Below, piece after piece: positions 45,963 through 56,719 of a DNA stretch of 64,000 nucleotides. Every line of letters starts with the position of its first letter. The stretch's first letter is position 1. Origin of the DNA: Planctomycetota bacterium (GTDB taxonomy: Bacteria > Planctomycetota > UBA1135 > GCA-002686595); assembly GCA_016714045.1 (NCBI GenBank), contig JADJNY010000007.1:1-64000 (forward strand). The letters are read 5' to 3'. The notes below the pieces were generated by a model. That model was given only the letters and a program-made list of their open reading frames with translations. It ran no database searches and was not told where the DNA came from. Made by a program: the position numbers and the translations under genes.

Positions 45963-48445
45963 CTACAGACGCTGCACGAGCTCGAGCAGCGCCGCGCGGT
46001 TCGCGAGGTTGTCGAGGGGATTCTGCTCCAGGCCCGCGCGCAAGGGCTGCCCGAGCATCTCCTGCGCCTTGAGCAGGAACAGCCCGTCGCCCGTCACTTC
46101 GTAGCCGTACGCGAACGACGACCAGCATTGGTAAGCGTCCGTGTTGCCCGCGTTCCCGTCCGGCGGGATCGATCCGCAGAACAACGGCAGCGTCGAGTCG
46201 TTCGGGCCGACACCCACGAGCGACCAGGGAGCCTGGCCCGCTTGACTCCAGTAGGGACTGGAGATCATGGCGCGGCACGATCGTTCCAACACGCGATTGA
46301 TCGATTGCGACGCGGACGGGTTCGCGCGGCCGAACACGCTCTCACGCATGCCCACGAGCGCGTGCTCCGCGATCGCCGCCTCGATGGACTGTCGGCAGCG
46401 ATACTGGCCGTTGAACACGTTGTACAGGAGCGTGGCCTGCATCGTCCCCGTGCAGCTCGACTGTCCGTTCTCGACGAGATTCGCGATCCGTGTCAGCCAG
46501 GGTCGAGCGCGCGCACGCCACGCCGGAGTCTTGCGTCGAGTACGCCGCGCACACCGCGTCCAGGCACCAACCCTCGCGACGCCCGAACGCGAAGCCATTG
46601 CCGGGTGCGACGCGACGTACGTCTCCGAAGCCGCAGGCCGCTGACGATCGTTCCGTTCCAGATGTCCTGCGGAAGCTCACAGTAGCCGAGACGGAAGGCG
46701 TCGGCCTGTGCCCGCAGGTCGTCCTTCGCGAGCGCGTCGTTGCCGAGCCAAACGAGCACCTTGGTGTCGTGCGTGTAGCGGCCCAGGTGGGCTTCGTCGA
46801 CGGAGCCGAAGGCGAGGAGCGCGGCCTCGTGAGGCGGTTGCTTGGCGTTCGCGGCGACCCAGTCGGACTGGAACGTCGGGGCGGCGCCGAAACCGAAGGG
46901 ATCCGCGGCCCACAGCATCGGACCGTTGAACCACCAGATCGGCAGGAAGTCGCCGTGGACGGCGTCGTGCTCGGTCCACTGATGCACGGCCGTCGGCAGA
47001 CCACCGAAATTGAACAGCACGTTGCGCTGTCGATCCGTGTACATGCGGTGCCGGAGCGCAGCCATGCGGTAGCCCGAAGTCGAGCTCGACCACGCCGTGG
47101 CGATGCCGTCGAAGAGCCAAATCTCCTCCCCGCCGACCATGCCGCCGTCCGTGTCACCCCAGGGGTGGGCCCAGCCGAGGCCGGGGGAGGTGGCCGGCCA
47201 CAGGCCGCTCGAACCTTGTTGCAGCTGGGCGAGCCGGGCGGCGAGCGTTGCGTCGTCCGCGGCGCGCAGGGCGGCCGAGTCCTCCCCGGGGAGGTCCGGG
47301 AGCCGGCGGCGCTGCGGGAAGTACCGCGCGGTCGACGAGTTCCACCACGACCACAGCTCGTACCCCGCGGCGTTGTCACCGGCGGCGGCGAACCCGAGCC
47401 CTTCTTGACGCAGCGAGCTCGCCGCGCGAGCGATCGACACCGCATCGTCGTGCGCGATGGCGAACCGCCGCTCGAACTGGCCCATTTGCGGAAGCAAGTG
47501 CAGCTTCCCGTTCGCCAGCGGCGCCACGATCGGCCACACGCGCGCAGACCCCTCGTCGTACGGCGTGCCGAAGAACGGGTCGGGTTCGGCGGAGAGCAAC
47601 ACCCAGTCTCGGGGCAGCTTCAGCTCGAGCCTTCCGAAGTACAGCTTCTGCAGCGGATCGTCCAGTGGGGTCGCCGGGTCCAATCCGCTGAGCGCGTTGT
47701 GCACGCGGAGGTCGAGCGCGAGGAAGTTCTCGTCGCGGTACTGCGTCACGTAGGCGTGTACGCCCATCGAGTGCGGAAGCGTGGCCTGCGCGCCCGTGGC
47801 GGGGGCGATCGGCGTCAGCACTTGGTGCGTGGCGACCGTCTTGGCTGCGACTCCCGCTCGCAAGCTGCGGAAGCGATCTCCGCCCGGAACGCGGACGTCC
47901 TCGTACAGGTCGGCCGCGTAGACGTGGCCGAACGCATCCGTGGAGCGCAAGAGCAACGCGCGCGGCGCCGTGAGCAGAGACCCGGCGAGGGGGCCAGGTT
48001 GTGTGTCGAGCGCGCGATGTGCGCGGGTGATGATCCGATACTCGATCCGCGCTCCGGGCACCGCGTTCGCGGGACGGTGCACGCGCGCGAGCACTTCCAC
48101 CACGTCGGCGCCGTCGTCGTCGACGGGATAGCGGCTGACGATCTCGACCTGGGCCGGGACGAGCGCCCCGTCCGCGTCGACCACGCTGAATGGAGATCCG
48201 CCCTGGGCGCGCGGGAAGACGCCGCGCGGGAGCGGTACCGTGCCGTGGAGCACGAACGTGTCGGTGCTCGGCGCGCCGAGTCGCAGCGTCGCGACGTGCG
48301 CGCCCTCGGCGACGGACTGCGCCAGCGCGCGGTCGGGGGCCGCGACGGCCGCGAGACCAGCGAGCGCGAACCCGACGAGGGGACGCGCGAATCGAACGAC
48401 AGCACCGCCGGCGCACGACGCCGTCGGGATCTCACTCCTGCTCAT
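45963..48445 (-). CDS. Large exported paralogue of the adjacent lipoprotein (two apparent frameshifts)
   Basis: It starts at ATG 48445 with a Sec signal peptide (LVGFALAGLAAVAAPDRALAQ). It parallels the neighbour at 43322-45826 throughout: TVPLPRGVFPRAQG, PAQVEIVSRYPVDDDGADVVEV, SMGVHAYVTQYRDENF, WPIVAPLANGKLHLL, ARYFPQRRRLP, RMYTDRQRNVLFN, WWFNGPMLWAADPFGF, CTGTMQ, YRCRQS. Two single extra bases, near 46638 and 46530, split the frame. Correcting both restores an 826-residue protein and the expected GWCLDAVCAAYSTQ-TPAWRAR join. Either sequence error or a recently broken copy. It has no lipobox, so unlike its relative it would be soluble in the periplasm or secreted. Confidence 0.65.
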
Positions 48446-48609
48446 GGGGCTCCTTCGCGAGCTGCCTTCGGGTCGAGCGCGTATCAACCCCTCACGCGCT
48501 CCGTCGGCCGACGGCAATGGGGCCCTGTCCTAAGGGAAGTTCGCCGATCGTGGGGGGACAAAGCGGATTATCTGTAGGGAGAACTGGGTAGCGTCCTTCC
48601 CCGAACGGC

Positions 48610-48639
48610 CGCCGGCCGGAGCTCGAGCCCCGGCCGGCG
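48610..48639 (-). terminator. Stem-loop after boxB
   Basis: CGCCGGCCGG at 48610-48619 pairs with CCGGCCGGCG at 48630-48639 (10 pairs, 10-base loop), starting 20 bases past the boxB stop. It is GC-rich with no T-run. It sits where the boxC-boxB transcript should end. Confidence 0.55.
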
Positions 48640-48659
48640 TGCAGCGCTTCAGATCTCGG

Positions 48660-50072
48660 TTACAGCTTCACGTATTCGAAGTCGAGCGCCTTGTTGTCGA
48701 GCCCCTTGGCGGGCGGCGCGATCCAGCTCGCGAACTTGCCGGCCTCGCGCACGGGCTTCATCAGCGACTTGACGAAGGCGCGGTCGGCGTCGGTCGGGAG
48801 CCATTCGCCCGCGCGCTTCTGCCACGTCGCTTCGTCCATCGGGTTGCCATCGACGTCGAACCGGCCCGCGGCCCATTCGCCGATCTTGCGGTTGAAGCGG
48901 CGGTGGGGGAGACGGAAGCGGAAGTCGACGCCGAGCTTCTCCGTGATGCGGTTCCAGTACTCGATGCCCTTCTCGTTGTCCTTCACGTACTCGTCGCGCA
49001 GCACCTCGTTCATCGCGTTGCGCAGCGCGACGTCTTCGCGCTTCACCTTGCCCTCGACGAAGCGATCGACGGAGTAGATCTGGTCGAGCGCCTTGTGCTC
49101 CGTGTAGCGGTCCTCGTACGCGCGGCCCTTCAGACCCGCGCCGAAGAAGTTCGCCGAGTTGCTCGACACCTCGGCGCCGTACAGGTCGTTCGACGAGCTG
49201 TTCCAGAAGTAGATCCACTTCTGGATGATCTCGAGCGGGATCGCGCCGTACGCCTTCACGTCCTTGCCCGGGTGCTCCTTCATGACCTGGCACGTGCGCT
49301 CGATCACGCGGCCGACGCCCGTCTGACCGACGAACATGTGGTGCGCTTCCTCGGTGAGCATGAAGCGGCAGGTGCGCGCGAGCGGATCGAAGCCCGACTC
49401 GGCGAGGGCGAGCAGTTGGAACTTGCCGTCGCGGTCCGTGAACATCGTGAAGCAGAAGAAGGAGAGCCACTCCTCGCACGGTTCGTTGAACGTGCCGAGG
49501 ATGCGCGGATGGTCGGGGTTGCCCGAGCGGCGCTGGAGCAGCTCCTCCGCTTCCTCGCGGCCGTCGCGGCCGAAGTAGGTGTGGAGGAGGTAGACCATCG
49601 CCCACAGGTGCCGGCCTTCCTCGACGTTCACCTGGAACAGGTTGCGCAGGTCGTAGAGCGACGGCGCCGTGTGGCCGAGCAGGCGCTGCTGCTCGACGGA
49701 CGCGGGCTCGGTGTCGGCCTGCGTGACGATCAGGCGGCGCAGCCAGTTCCGGTACTCGCCGGGCACCTGCTGCCACGCGTCCTGGCCGTAGTGGTCGCCG
49801 AAGCCGATCTTGCGGTTGGGGTCGCGCGGCTCGAGGAAGATGCCCCAGCGGTACTCGGGCATCTTCACGTAGCCGAAGTGCGCCCAGCCGTCCGTGTCGA
49901 CGCTGATCGCCGTGCGGAGGTAGACGTCGTTCGTGTTGAAGTCGGTCGGGCCGACCGACTTCCACCACTCGATGTAGTTCGGTTGCCACTCCTCGAGCGC
50001 GCGCTGCAGGCGCTTGTCGGAGGAGAGGTCGACGTTGTTCGGGATCTTCTGGCTGTAGTCGATTCCGGTCAT
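48660..50072 (-). CDS. boxB: Benzoyl-CoA 2,3-epoxidase, oxygenase subunit BoxB
   Basis: 470 residues, normal for BoxB. This di-iron enzyme epoxidises benzoyl-CoA at the 2,3 position with O2, using electrons from BoxA. Glu122, Glu152 and His155 (VEEGRHLWAM), Asp213, Glu242 and His245 (LTEEAHHMF) fall at the di-iron ligand positions of the family. MTGIDYSQKIPNNVDLSSDK at the start and PEYRWGIFLEPRDP are also characteristic. It lies 110 bases downstream of boxC on the same strand. No boxA, boxD or benzoate-CoA ligase is in the window, so the pathway must be completed elsewhere. Confidence 0.96.
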   Translation of the reverse strand: MTGIDYSQKIPNNVDLSSDKRLQRALEEWQPNYIEWWKSVGPTDFNTNDVYLRTAISVDTDGWAHFGYVKMPEYRWGIFLEPRDPNRKIGFGDHYGQDAWQQVPGEYRNWLRRLIVTQADTEPASVEQQRLLGHTAPSLYDLRNLFQVNVEEGRHLWAMVYLLHTYFGRDGREEAEELLQRRSGNPDHPRILGTFNEPCEEWLSFFCFTMFTDRDGKFQLLALAESGFDPLARTCRFMLTEEAHHMFVGQTGVGRVIERTCQVMKEHPGKDVKAYGAIPLEIIQKWIYFWNSSSNDLYGAEVSSNSANFFGAGLKGRAYEDRYTEHKALDQIYSVDRFVEGKVKREDVALRNAMNEVLRDEYVKDNEKGIEYWNRITEKLGVDFRFRLPHRRFNRKIGEWAAGRFDVDGNPMDEATWQKRAGEWLPTDADRAFVKSLMKPVREAGKFASWIAPPAKGLDNKALDFEYVKL

Positions 50073-50182
50073 GGTGTTGGGTCCGGCGGGTTCGGGTGTG
50101 GGGGCCGGGCGCGGGGTGCGCGCGGAGGAGAGCGGGCGTCGTGGGGGCGACGGAGCGCGGTCCGAGCGCTCGGCGCGGCGCG

Positions 50183-51853
<1,671 letters not shown>

Positions 51854-51925
51854 GGCTTGCAGTGGGGGTCTGTGGGAAGTATACTTCTCACCCGTTGAAC
51901 GCGTGCGCATTCTAGCTCTCACTCC
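51854..51925. promoter_or_regulatory. boxC-boxR divergent control region
   Basis: 72 bases between the two starts. It contains a perfect 12-base palindrome GAAGTATACTTC (51876-51887) that includes a TATAC -10-like element, and one TGCA (51858-51861), the core bound by BzdR/BoxR proteins. BoxR represses its own and the box promoters until benzoyl-CoA is present, so operator and both promoters should be here. Confidence 0.6.
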
Positions 51926-52672
51926 ATGAAGCGCCAGACCTTTCTCCAGGAGCTCGGCCGGCGCCTGCGCCAGGCCCGCGAGCGGGCGAGCCTCTCCGTC
52001 ACGGCCCTCGCCGACGACGCGGGCGTCTCGCGCCGCTACGTGACCGAGGCCGAGGCGGGCCGCGCGAACCTCTCCGTGCTCAAGCTCGCCGAGCTCGCGC
52101 GCGCGCTGCGTGTGCCGCTCGCGAGCCTCGTCGACCATCCGCTCGACGCGCACGGCGGCGAACGCGTGGCGCTCGTCGGTCTGCGCGGCGCGGGCAAGTC
52201 GACGGTCGGACGCGCGCTCGCGCTCGAGCTCGAGGCGCCGTTCGTCGAGCTCGACCAGCGCGTCGAGGAGCTCGCCGGCCTGCCGCTCTCCGCGGTGTTC
52301 GACCTGCACGGCGTCGAGGGCTACCGACGCTTCGAATCGGAAGCGCTCGAGCGCGTCCTCGCCGAGGGCGAGCGCGTCGTGATCGCGACGGGCGGCTCGA
52401 TCGTGACCGCGCCGGCGACGTTCGAGCGCTTGCGCTCCGCGTGCCGCACGGTGTGGCTCTCCGCGAAGCCCGAGGACCACTTCCAACGCGTCGTCGCACA
52501 AGGCGACGCGCGTCCCATGCGCGGCCGGCCGCGCGCGATGGAGGAACTCGCGCGTCTGCTCGCCGAACGCGAGCCGGCCTACGCGAAGTGCGACGTCACG
52601 CTCGACACGTCGGGTCGCGAGGTGCCGGAGCTCGTGCTCGAACTCTGCGAGCGGCTCGAGCAACGCAGCTGA
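51926..52672 (+). CDS. boxR: Benzoyl-CoA-responsive regulator BoxR (XRE domain fused to shikimate-kinase-like domain)
   Basis: 248 residues. An XRE helix-turn-helix at about 8-62 (LGRRLRQARERASLSVTALA; VSRRYVTEAEAG) is fused to a shikimate-kinase fold with an intact P-loop GLRGAGKS (85-92), FVELDQRVEE and ATGGSIV. This combination is the hallmark of BzdR/BoxR regulators, where the kinase-like domain binds benzoyl-CoA as inducer. Divergent from boxC, as in proteobacterial box clusters. Its 3' end converges on the SGNH gene, 16 bases away. Confidence 0.95.
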   Translation: MKRQTFLQELGRRLRQARERASLSVTALADDAGVSRRYVTEAEAGRANLSVLKLAELARALRVPLASLVDHPLDAHGGERVALVGLRGAGKSTVGRALALELEAPFVELDQRVEELAGLPLSAVFDLHGVEGYRRFESEALERVLAEGERVVIATGGSIVTAPATFERLRSACRTVWLSAKPEDHFQRVVAQGDARPMRGRPRAMEELARLLAEREPAYAKCDVTLDTSGREVPELVLELCERLEQRS

Positions 52673-52688
52673 CGGCGGGCGCGCGGCG

Positions 52689-54026
52689 TCACCGCCCGCT
52701 CGCCGAAGCGTCGCGGTCGCGCGGCCCGCGTCGCCGCGGCAGGTCGGCGGGGAGCACGTGCAAGAGCTCCGCGACGATGCGCTCGGCGAAGAGGGTCATC
52801 CCGGCGCCCTTGAAGTGGCAGCCGTCGAAGTACGTCGTCTCCGTGAAGTCGCGGAACACGAAGGAGAGGTCGGCGAAGGCGACGCCGTGCTCCGCGAGCG
52901 CGCGACCCTCGGCGCGAAGACGCGGGTAGTGCTCGCGGACCGAACGCATCCACGTCTCGGGCATCGTCGCGCTCGCGCGCTCTTCCTCAGTCAGCGGCTT
53001 CGAGCCCGCGTCGTGCAGCGTCGGCTGCAAGACGTGCAGGAAGGGGATCGCGCGCTCGCGGCACATCCCGGCGACGCTGATCGACCCTTCGCGCCAGCAC
53101 GCGATCACGCGCTCGAGCGCCGCCGCGTCGCGATCGGGGAAGAACGGCCCCTTGGCCGGGTTGCGCTGCTGCTCGCCGAGCACGAGGGTGCGGTAGCGCT
53201 CGCTCGCGTCCGCCCAGCGCCGCTGCGCGCCGCGCAGCTCGCTCTCGACGAAGCGCCCGAACAGCGCGGAGCGCGTCCACCCGCCCGCGAGCGCGCGATC
53301 GGCGAGCTCGCGCGCGCCCCGCGCTTCGTGGTCGATCTCCGCGACGAGCACGAGTTCGCGTCCGAGGTCGCTGCGCCGCGCCGCGACGACGGCCCAGCCG
53401 CTGTACGCGGGGTGCACGGGGTGCACGTCGTGCTCGATGTTGTCGTAGGCGAGCGCGAGTTCGTTGAAGCCGTCGACGAGCACGACCGCGTCGGGCTGCC
53501 AGCCGATCCTGAAGAGGTACGCGAGCATCGTCGCGTGCTGCGGCTCCTTGAGCGAGCCCCGCGCGGCGGTGAGCACGACCGGAGCGCGGCCCTCGAGGCG
53601 CGGATCGCGCGCGAGCGCTCGCCGCAGGTCCTCCTGCGCGAAGCCCGCGAGCTCCGCCGCGACGGAGCCTCCTGCGACGACGAGCACGAACGCGTCGTCG
53701 TACTCGCCCGTCAGGAAGCGCTGCGCTTCCTCCTCCGCCGCGCGCAGGGAGCGGCGCGTGTCGATGCCGACGTACGGGTGCACGACGCGGCCGTCGTAGG
53801 CTTCCTCGCCCGTGCCGCCGTCGAGGCGCGGCAGCGCTTCGTTCATCGTCGTCGCGAGCGCCTGGATGCGTTCGTCGGCGGCCTCGGCGCTCCACGCGCG
53901 CCCGCGGAGCGCGAGCCAGCCGCGGTAGCCGAGCTCGGCGGCGACGAGCGCAGCGATGGTCGCGCCGAGGACGAGCGCGAGCCGACCGAGCCCGAGACGA
54001 AGCCTGGAGGGAGGACGCGCGGCCAT
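52689..54026 (-). CDS. Membrane-anchored SGNH-hydrolase-like protein, second copy
   Basis: 445 residues, paralogue of 33013-34344. One membrane segment (LGRLALVLGATIAALVAAEL), then VLVVAGGSVAAEL in the block I position, LVDGFNELAL, and the shared HVLQPTLHD-AGSKPLTE stretch. The C-terminal TYFDGCHFKGAG supplies the Asp-x-x-His pair. The FLTGEYDDAFV motif matches FRAGEYDDAYV in the other copy. Envelope localisation facing outward. It is not obviously tied to the box genes or to the metal operon, which starts 37 bases away on the same strand and reads into it, so read-through is possible. Confidence 0.78.
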   Translation of the reverse strand: MAARPPSRLRLGLGRLALVLGATIAALVAAELGYRGWLALRGRAWSAEAADERIQALATTMNEALPRLDGGTGEEAYDGRVVHPYVGIDTRRSLRAAEEEAQRFLTGEYDDAFVLVVAGGSVAAELAGFAQEDLRRALARDPRLEGRAPVVLTAARGSLKEPQHATMLAYLFRIGWQPDAVVLVDGFNELALAYDNIEHDVHPVHPAYSGWAVVAARRSDLGRELVLVAEIDHEARGARELADRALAGGWTRSALFGRFVESELRGAQRRWADASERYRTLVLGEQQRNPAKGPFFPDRDAAALERVIACWREGSISVAGMCRERAIPFLHVLQPTLHDAGSKPLTEEERASATMPETWMRSVREHYPRLRAEGRALAEHGVAFADLSFVFRDFTETTYFDGCHFKGAGMTLFAERIVAELLHVLPADLPRRRGPRDRDASASGR

Positions 54027-54062
54027 GGGGACGAGCGAGCGTACCGCGCGCCTGTCGGGGAG

Positions 54063-54953
54063 CTAGCTCCGGCCGCGCGACAACCGTGCGAAGGCCGCGG
54101 CGAGGAGGAGCACTGCGCCCGCCGCGACGACGATCGCGGGCGCCATCGGCAGGTTCCAGCGGAGCGAGGCCCAGACACCCGCGGCCGCCGAGAGCACGCC
54201 GATGGTGCTCGCGAGCGCGAAGTAGCCGAGCATCGACCGCGCGAGCATCCGTGCCGCGAGCGGCGGGATCACCAGCATCCCGAACAGCACGATCGGTCCC
54301 ACGGTCATCGCGCCGACGGAGACGATCGCGCCGGTGATCAAGAGGAACGAGAACTCGAGCGCGCGCACGGGTTTCCCGAGCACGATCGCCATCTCGCGGT
54401 CGAAGCTGACGAGCACGAAGTCGCGGTGGAACACGACGATCGCACCGAGCGCGGCGAGGAGCGCCACGGCGAGTGTCTCGAAGTCGTGTTGTCCGACCGC
54501 GAGGATCTCGCCCCGCAGCATCTCGTTCACGAAGTTCTCCCCGGCCGGCGACCAGTGCGTGAAGAGGATCGCGAGCGCACCGGCGAGCGCGAAGCCGCTC
54601 GCGAGCCGCCCGGCCTCGCTACCCTTGCCCGACGACAGCGCGGAGAGCACGAACAAGCCGCCGAACGTGAACGTGCTCGCCCACGCGAGGTGGTAGTTGG
54701 CGGCCGCGTGCGTGTCGGAGAGCGCGGTGTCGAGGTCGAGCCCGCCGAGCCCGACGTGCTCCGCCCACCACGGAAGGACGGCGAAGCCGAACGCGACGCC
54801 CGCGGCGGCGAACTGGGGGAGCACGATCCCGTAGAAGCTCGTCCTCCGCACGTAGAGGAAGCAGCCGATCAGGGGGCAGACGAGGCCGGCGAGCAGCGCC
54901 GCCGCGATCGCGAAGCCGAACAGCTCGAGGACCTGGCTCCACTCGAGGTCCAC
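54063..54953 (-). CDS. Metal ABC transporter permease (ZnuB/MntB family)
   Basis: 296 residues, about eight membrane helices, with a GTG start. The family pattern is clear: GCFLYVRRTSFYGIVLPQFAAAGVAFG near the N-terminus, FDREMAIVLGKPVRALEF before helix 6, and SVGAMTVGPIVLFGMLVIPPLAARML. It moves Zn, Mn or Fe delivered by the binding protein across the inner membrane. Start is one base after the ATPase stop, so it is translationally linked. Last gene of the five-gene metal operon. Confidence 0.9.
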   Translation of the reverse strand: MDLEWSQVLELFGFAIAAALLAGLVCPLIGCFLYVRRTSFYGIVLPQFAAAGVAFGFAVLPWWAEHVGLGGLDLDTALSDTHAAANYHLAWASTFTFGGLFVLSALSSGKGSEAGRLASGFALAGALAILFTHWSPAGENFVNEMLRGEILAVGQHDFETLAVALLAALGAIVVFHRDFVLVSFDREMAIVLGKPVRALEFSFLLITGAIVSVGAMTVGPIVLFGMLVIPPLAARMLARSMLGYFALASTIGVLSAAAGVWASLRWNLPMAPAIVVAAGAVLLLAAAFARLSRGRS

Positions 54954-54954
54954 C

Positions 54955-55668
54955 TCAGCTCCTCTCCAAGCGCTCGCCCGCGGCGCCGAACAGCCGGTCC
55001 AAGCCCTGCGGCGAGAGCAGCTCGCGCGGCTCGCCGCGCTCGACGCGTCCGTCGGCGACCCACCACGCCTCGCGGACGGCCTCGCGCACGAGCGCGAGTT
55101 CGTGGCTCACGAGCAGGATCGCGATGCCGTCGCGCCGATTGAGCTCCAACAAGAGGTCCAGGATCGCGCGCTGCGCGGGGCGGTCGACGCCGCTCGTGGG
55201 CTCGTCGAGCAGGAGCACATCGGGCTGCACGAGCAGGGCGCGGGCGATGAGCGCGCGCTGGCGTTGGCCGCCGCTCAGCGAGGAGAACGGTTCGCGGGCG
55301 TGCGCGGCGAGACCGACGCGCTCGAGCACGGTCAGGGCGAGCGCGCGCTCCTCGGCGCGCAATCCTCGGAGGCCGCGCAGACGGCTGTAGCACCCCATCT
55401 CCACGACCTCGCGCACCGTGAGCGGGAAGAGCACGTCGAGCGTCTCGCGCTGCGGCACGTAGCCGATCGCGCGCGCGTGTCGCACCGCGGTCCCGCCCAT
55501 CGGCCGCACGAGCCCGAGGAGCCCGCGGAACAAGGTCGTCTTGCCCGCGCCGTTCGGGCCGACGAGACCCACGAACGCGCCGGGCTCGACGCGCAGCGTC
55601 ACGCCGGAGAGCACGGTGCGGCCTCCGTAGCCGAAGGCCGCACCGTCGAGGACGAACAGCGCCGTCAT
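54955..55668 (-). CDS. Metal ABC transporter ATP-binding protein
   Basis: 237 residues. Walker A GPNGAGKT (37-44), YVPQRETLDVLFP (Q-loop), signature LSGGQRQRALIARAL, Walker B LLLDEPTSGVD, and H-loop LLVSHELALV. It powers the permease encoded by the next gene. The ATG overlaps the stop of the binding-protein gene (ATGA). Confidence 0.92.
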   Translation of the reverse strand: MTALFVLDGAAFGYGGRTVLSGVTLRVEPGAFVGLVGPNGAGKTTLFRGLLGLVRPMGGTAVRHARAIGYVPQRETLDVLFPLTVREVVEMGCYSRLRGLRGLRAEERALALTVLERVGLAAHAREPFSSLSGGQRQRALIARALLVQPDVLLLDEPTSGVDRPAQRAILDLLLELNRRDGIAILLVSHELALVREAVREAWWVADGRVERGEPRELLSPQGLDRLFGAAGERLERS

Positions 55669-56702
55669 CCGCCGGACTTCGCCTCCTTCGGCGTCGCGGG
55701 CCGGAACGCGGCGTCGATCCGCTGGTGCACGAGGTCCATCATGCGGATCCACGTGTCCGTGCCCGGGACGCCGCGGCACATGTTGGGGAGCTCGACGACG
55801 CGCGCGCCCGTGCGTTCGGCGATCTCGCGCACCTCCTTGTTGTTCGACCAGACGGCCGTGATCAGGACGACGTCCTTCTCGCGGCGCATCCGCTCGACGA
55901 GGTCCGCGATGTGGCCCGGGGTCGGAGCGATGCCGGGCTTCGGTTCGACGCTTCCGAGGACGTCGATGCCGTACTCGGCGGCGAGGTAGTCGAACTCCTT
56001 GTGGTAGAGGACGACTTTCCGTCCCTTCCACGCGGCGCCGAGGGCGCTCCAGCGCTTCTCGGCTTCCGCGAGCTCTGCGAGCCACGCGTCGTAGCGCTTC
56101 TGGTACTCCGGCTTGCCCGACGGGTCGAGGGCGCACAGGCCCGCGAAGATGCGCTCCGCCATCTGCCGTCCGCCCGAGGGCGCGAGGTTCATGTGCGGAT
56201 TGCCCTGCGGGTGGACGTCGCCCTGCTTCCGGTCGAGGACCACCGGGACGTCGAGCGCCTTCCAGCCTTCCGACGTGTTGATGAGCCCGGGCTTTCCTGG
56301 CTGCAGCCGGTCGTTCCGGCACTGCTCCAGCAGTCCGGGAACGAACGCCATCTCGAGCGAGAGGCCGATCTCGACGAGCGCGTCGGCGCGACTCATCGCG
56401 ACGAGGTGCGAGGGCTTCGCGGTGACGAAGTGCGTGTTCTCCGTGCCCTTGCACAAGGTCGTGATCGAGACCCGCTCCCCGCCGATCGCTTGCGCGATGT
56501 CGGCGAGGTCCGGGATCGTCGCGACGAGCTTGAGCGGCTCGCGGACGAGCGCGGAGGCGCTCGTCGCGACGAGCTTCAGCGGGTCACCGACGAGCGCGGA
56601 GGCGCTCGTCGCGACGAGCTTCAGCGGGTCACCGACGAGCGCGGAGGCGCTCGTCGCGAGGAGCATCACGGCGGCGAAGAGGATTGCGATGCGTCGTTGC
56701 AT
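55665..56702 (-). CDS. Metal ABC transporter substrate-binding protein with triplicated signal-peptide segment
   Basis: 345 residues of the ZnuA/TroA cluster. Likely ligands: His in GTENTHFVTAKPSH, the HPQGNPHMNLAP block, and YHKEFDYLAAEYG further on, with an Asp/Glu in the last lobe. The N-terminus is odd. After MQRRIAILFAAVML comes ATSASALVGDPLKLV repeated in tandem (three 15-residue units, the last with REP for GDP), encoded by a 45-base DNA repeat. Each unit contains an ATSASA|L site that could be cut by signal peptidase I, so the mature start is ambiguous. It sits between the barrel and ATPase genes. Confidence 0.9.
   Translation of the reverse strand: MQRRIAILFAAVMLLATSASALVGDPLKLVATSASALVGDPLKLVATSASALVREPLKLVATIPDLADIAQAIGGERVSITTLCKGTENTHFVTAKPSHLVAMSRADALVEIGLSLEMAFVPGLLEQCRNDRLQPGKPGLINTSEGWKALDVPVVLDRKQGDVHPQGNPHMNLAPSGGRQMAERIFAGLCALDPSGKPEYQKRYDAWLAELAEAEKRWSALGAAWKGRKVVLYHKEFDYLAAEYGIDVLGSVEPKPGIAPTPGHIADLVERMRREKDVVLITAVWSNNKEVREIAERTGARVVELPNMCRGVPGTDTWIRMMDLVHQRIDAAFRPATPKEAKSGG
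56521..56655. repeat. 45-base in-frame tandem repeat, three copies
   Basis: GCGACGAGCT recurs at 56521, 56566 and 56611, each opening a 45-base unit (on the minus strand the units encode LVATSASALV-(G/R)-(D/E)-PLK). Copies 2 and 3 are identical; copy 1 differs at a few bases. A partial fourth unit begins at 56656. It lies within the signal-peptide region of the metal-binding protein gene. Confidence 0.92.
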
Positions 56703-56719
56703 GGTCGTGCTCCTTTCGA

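Noticed and set aside
52675..52699. 7-base-pair hairpin between boxR and the SGNH gene as terminator
   Set aside because: The right arm lies inside the SGNH coding end, the stem is short and there is no T-run; such stems are common by chance here.
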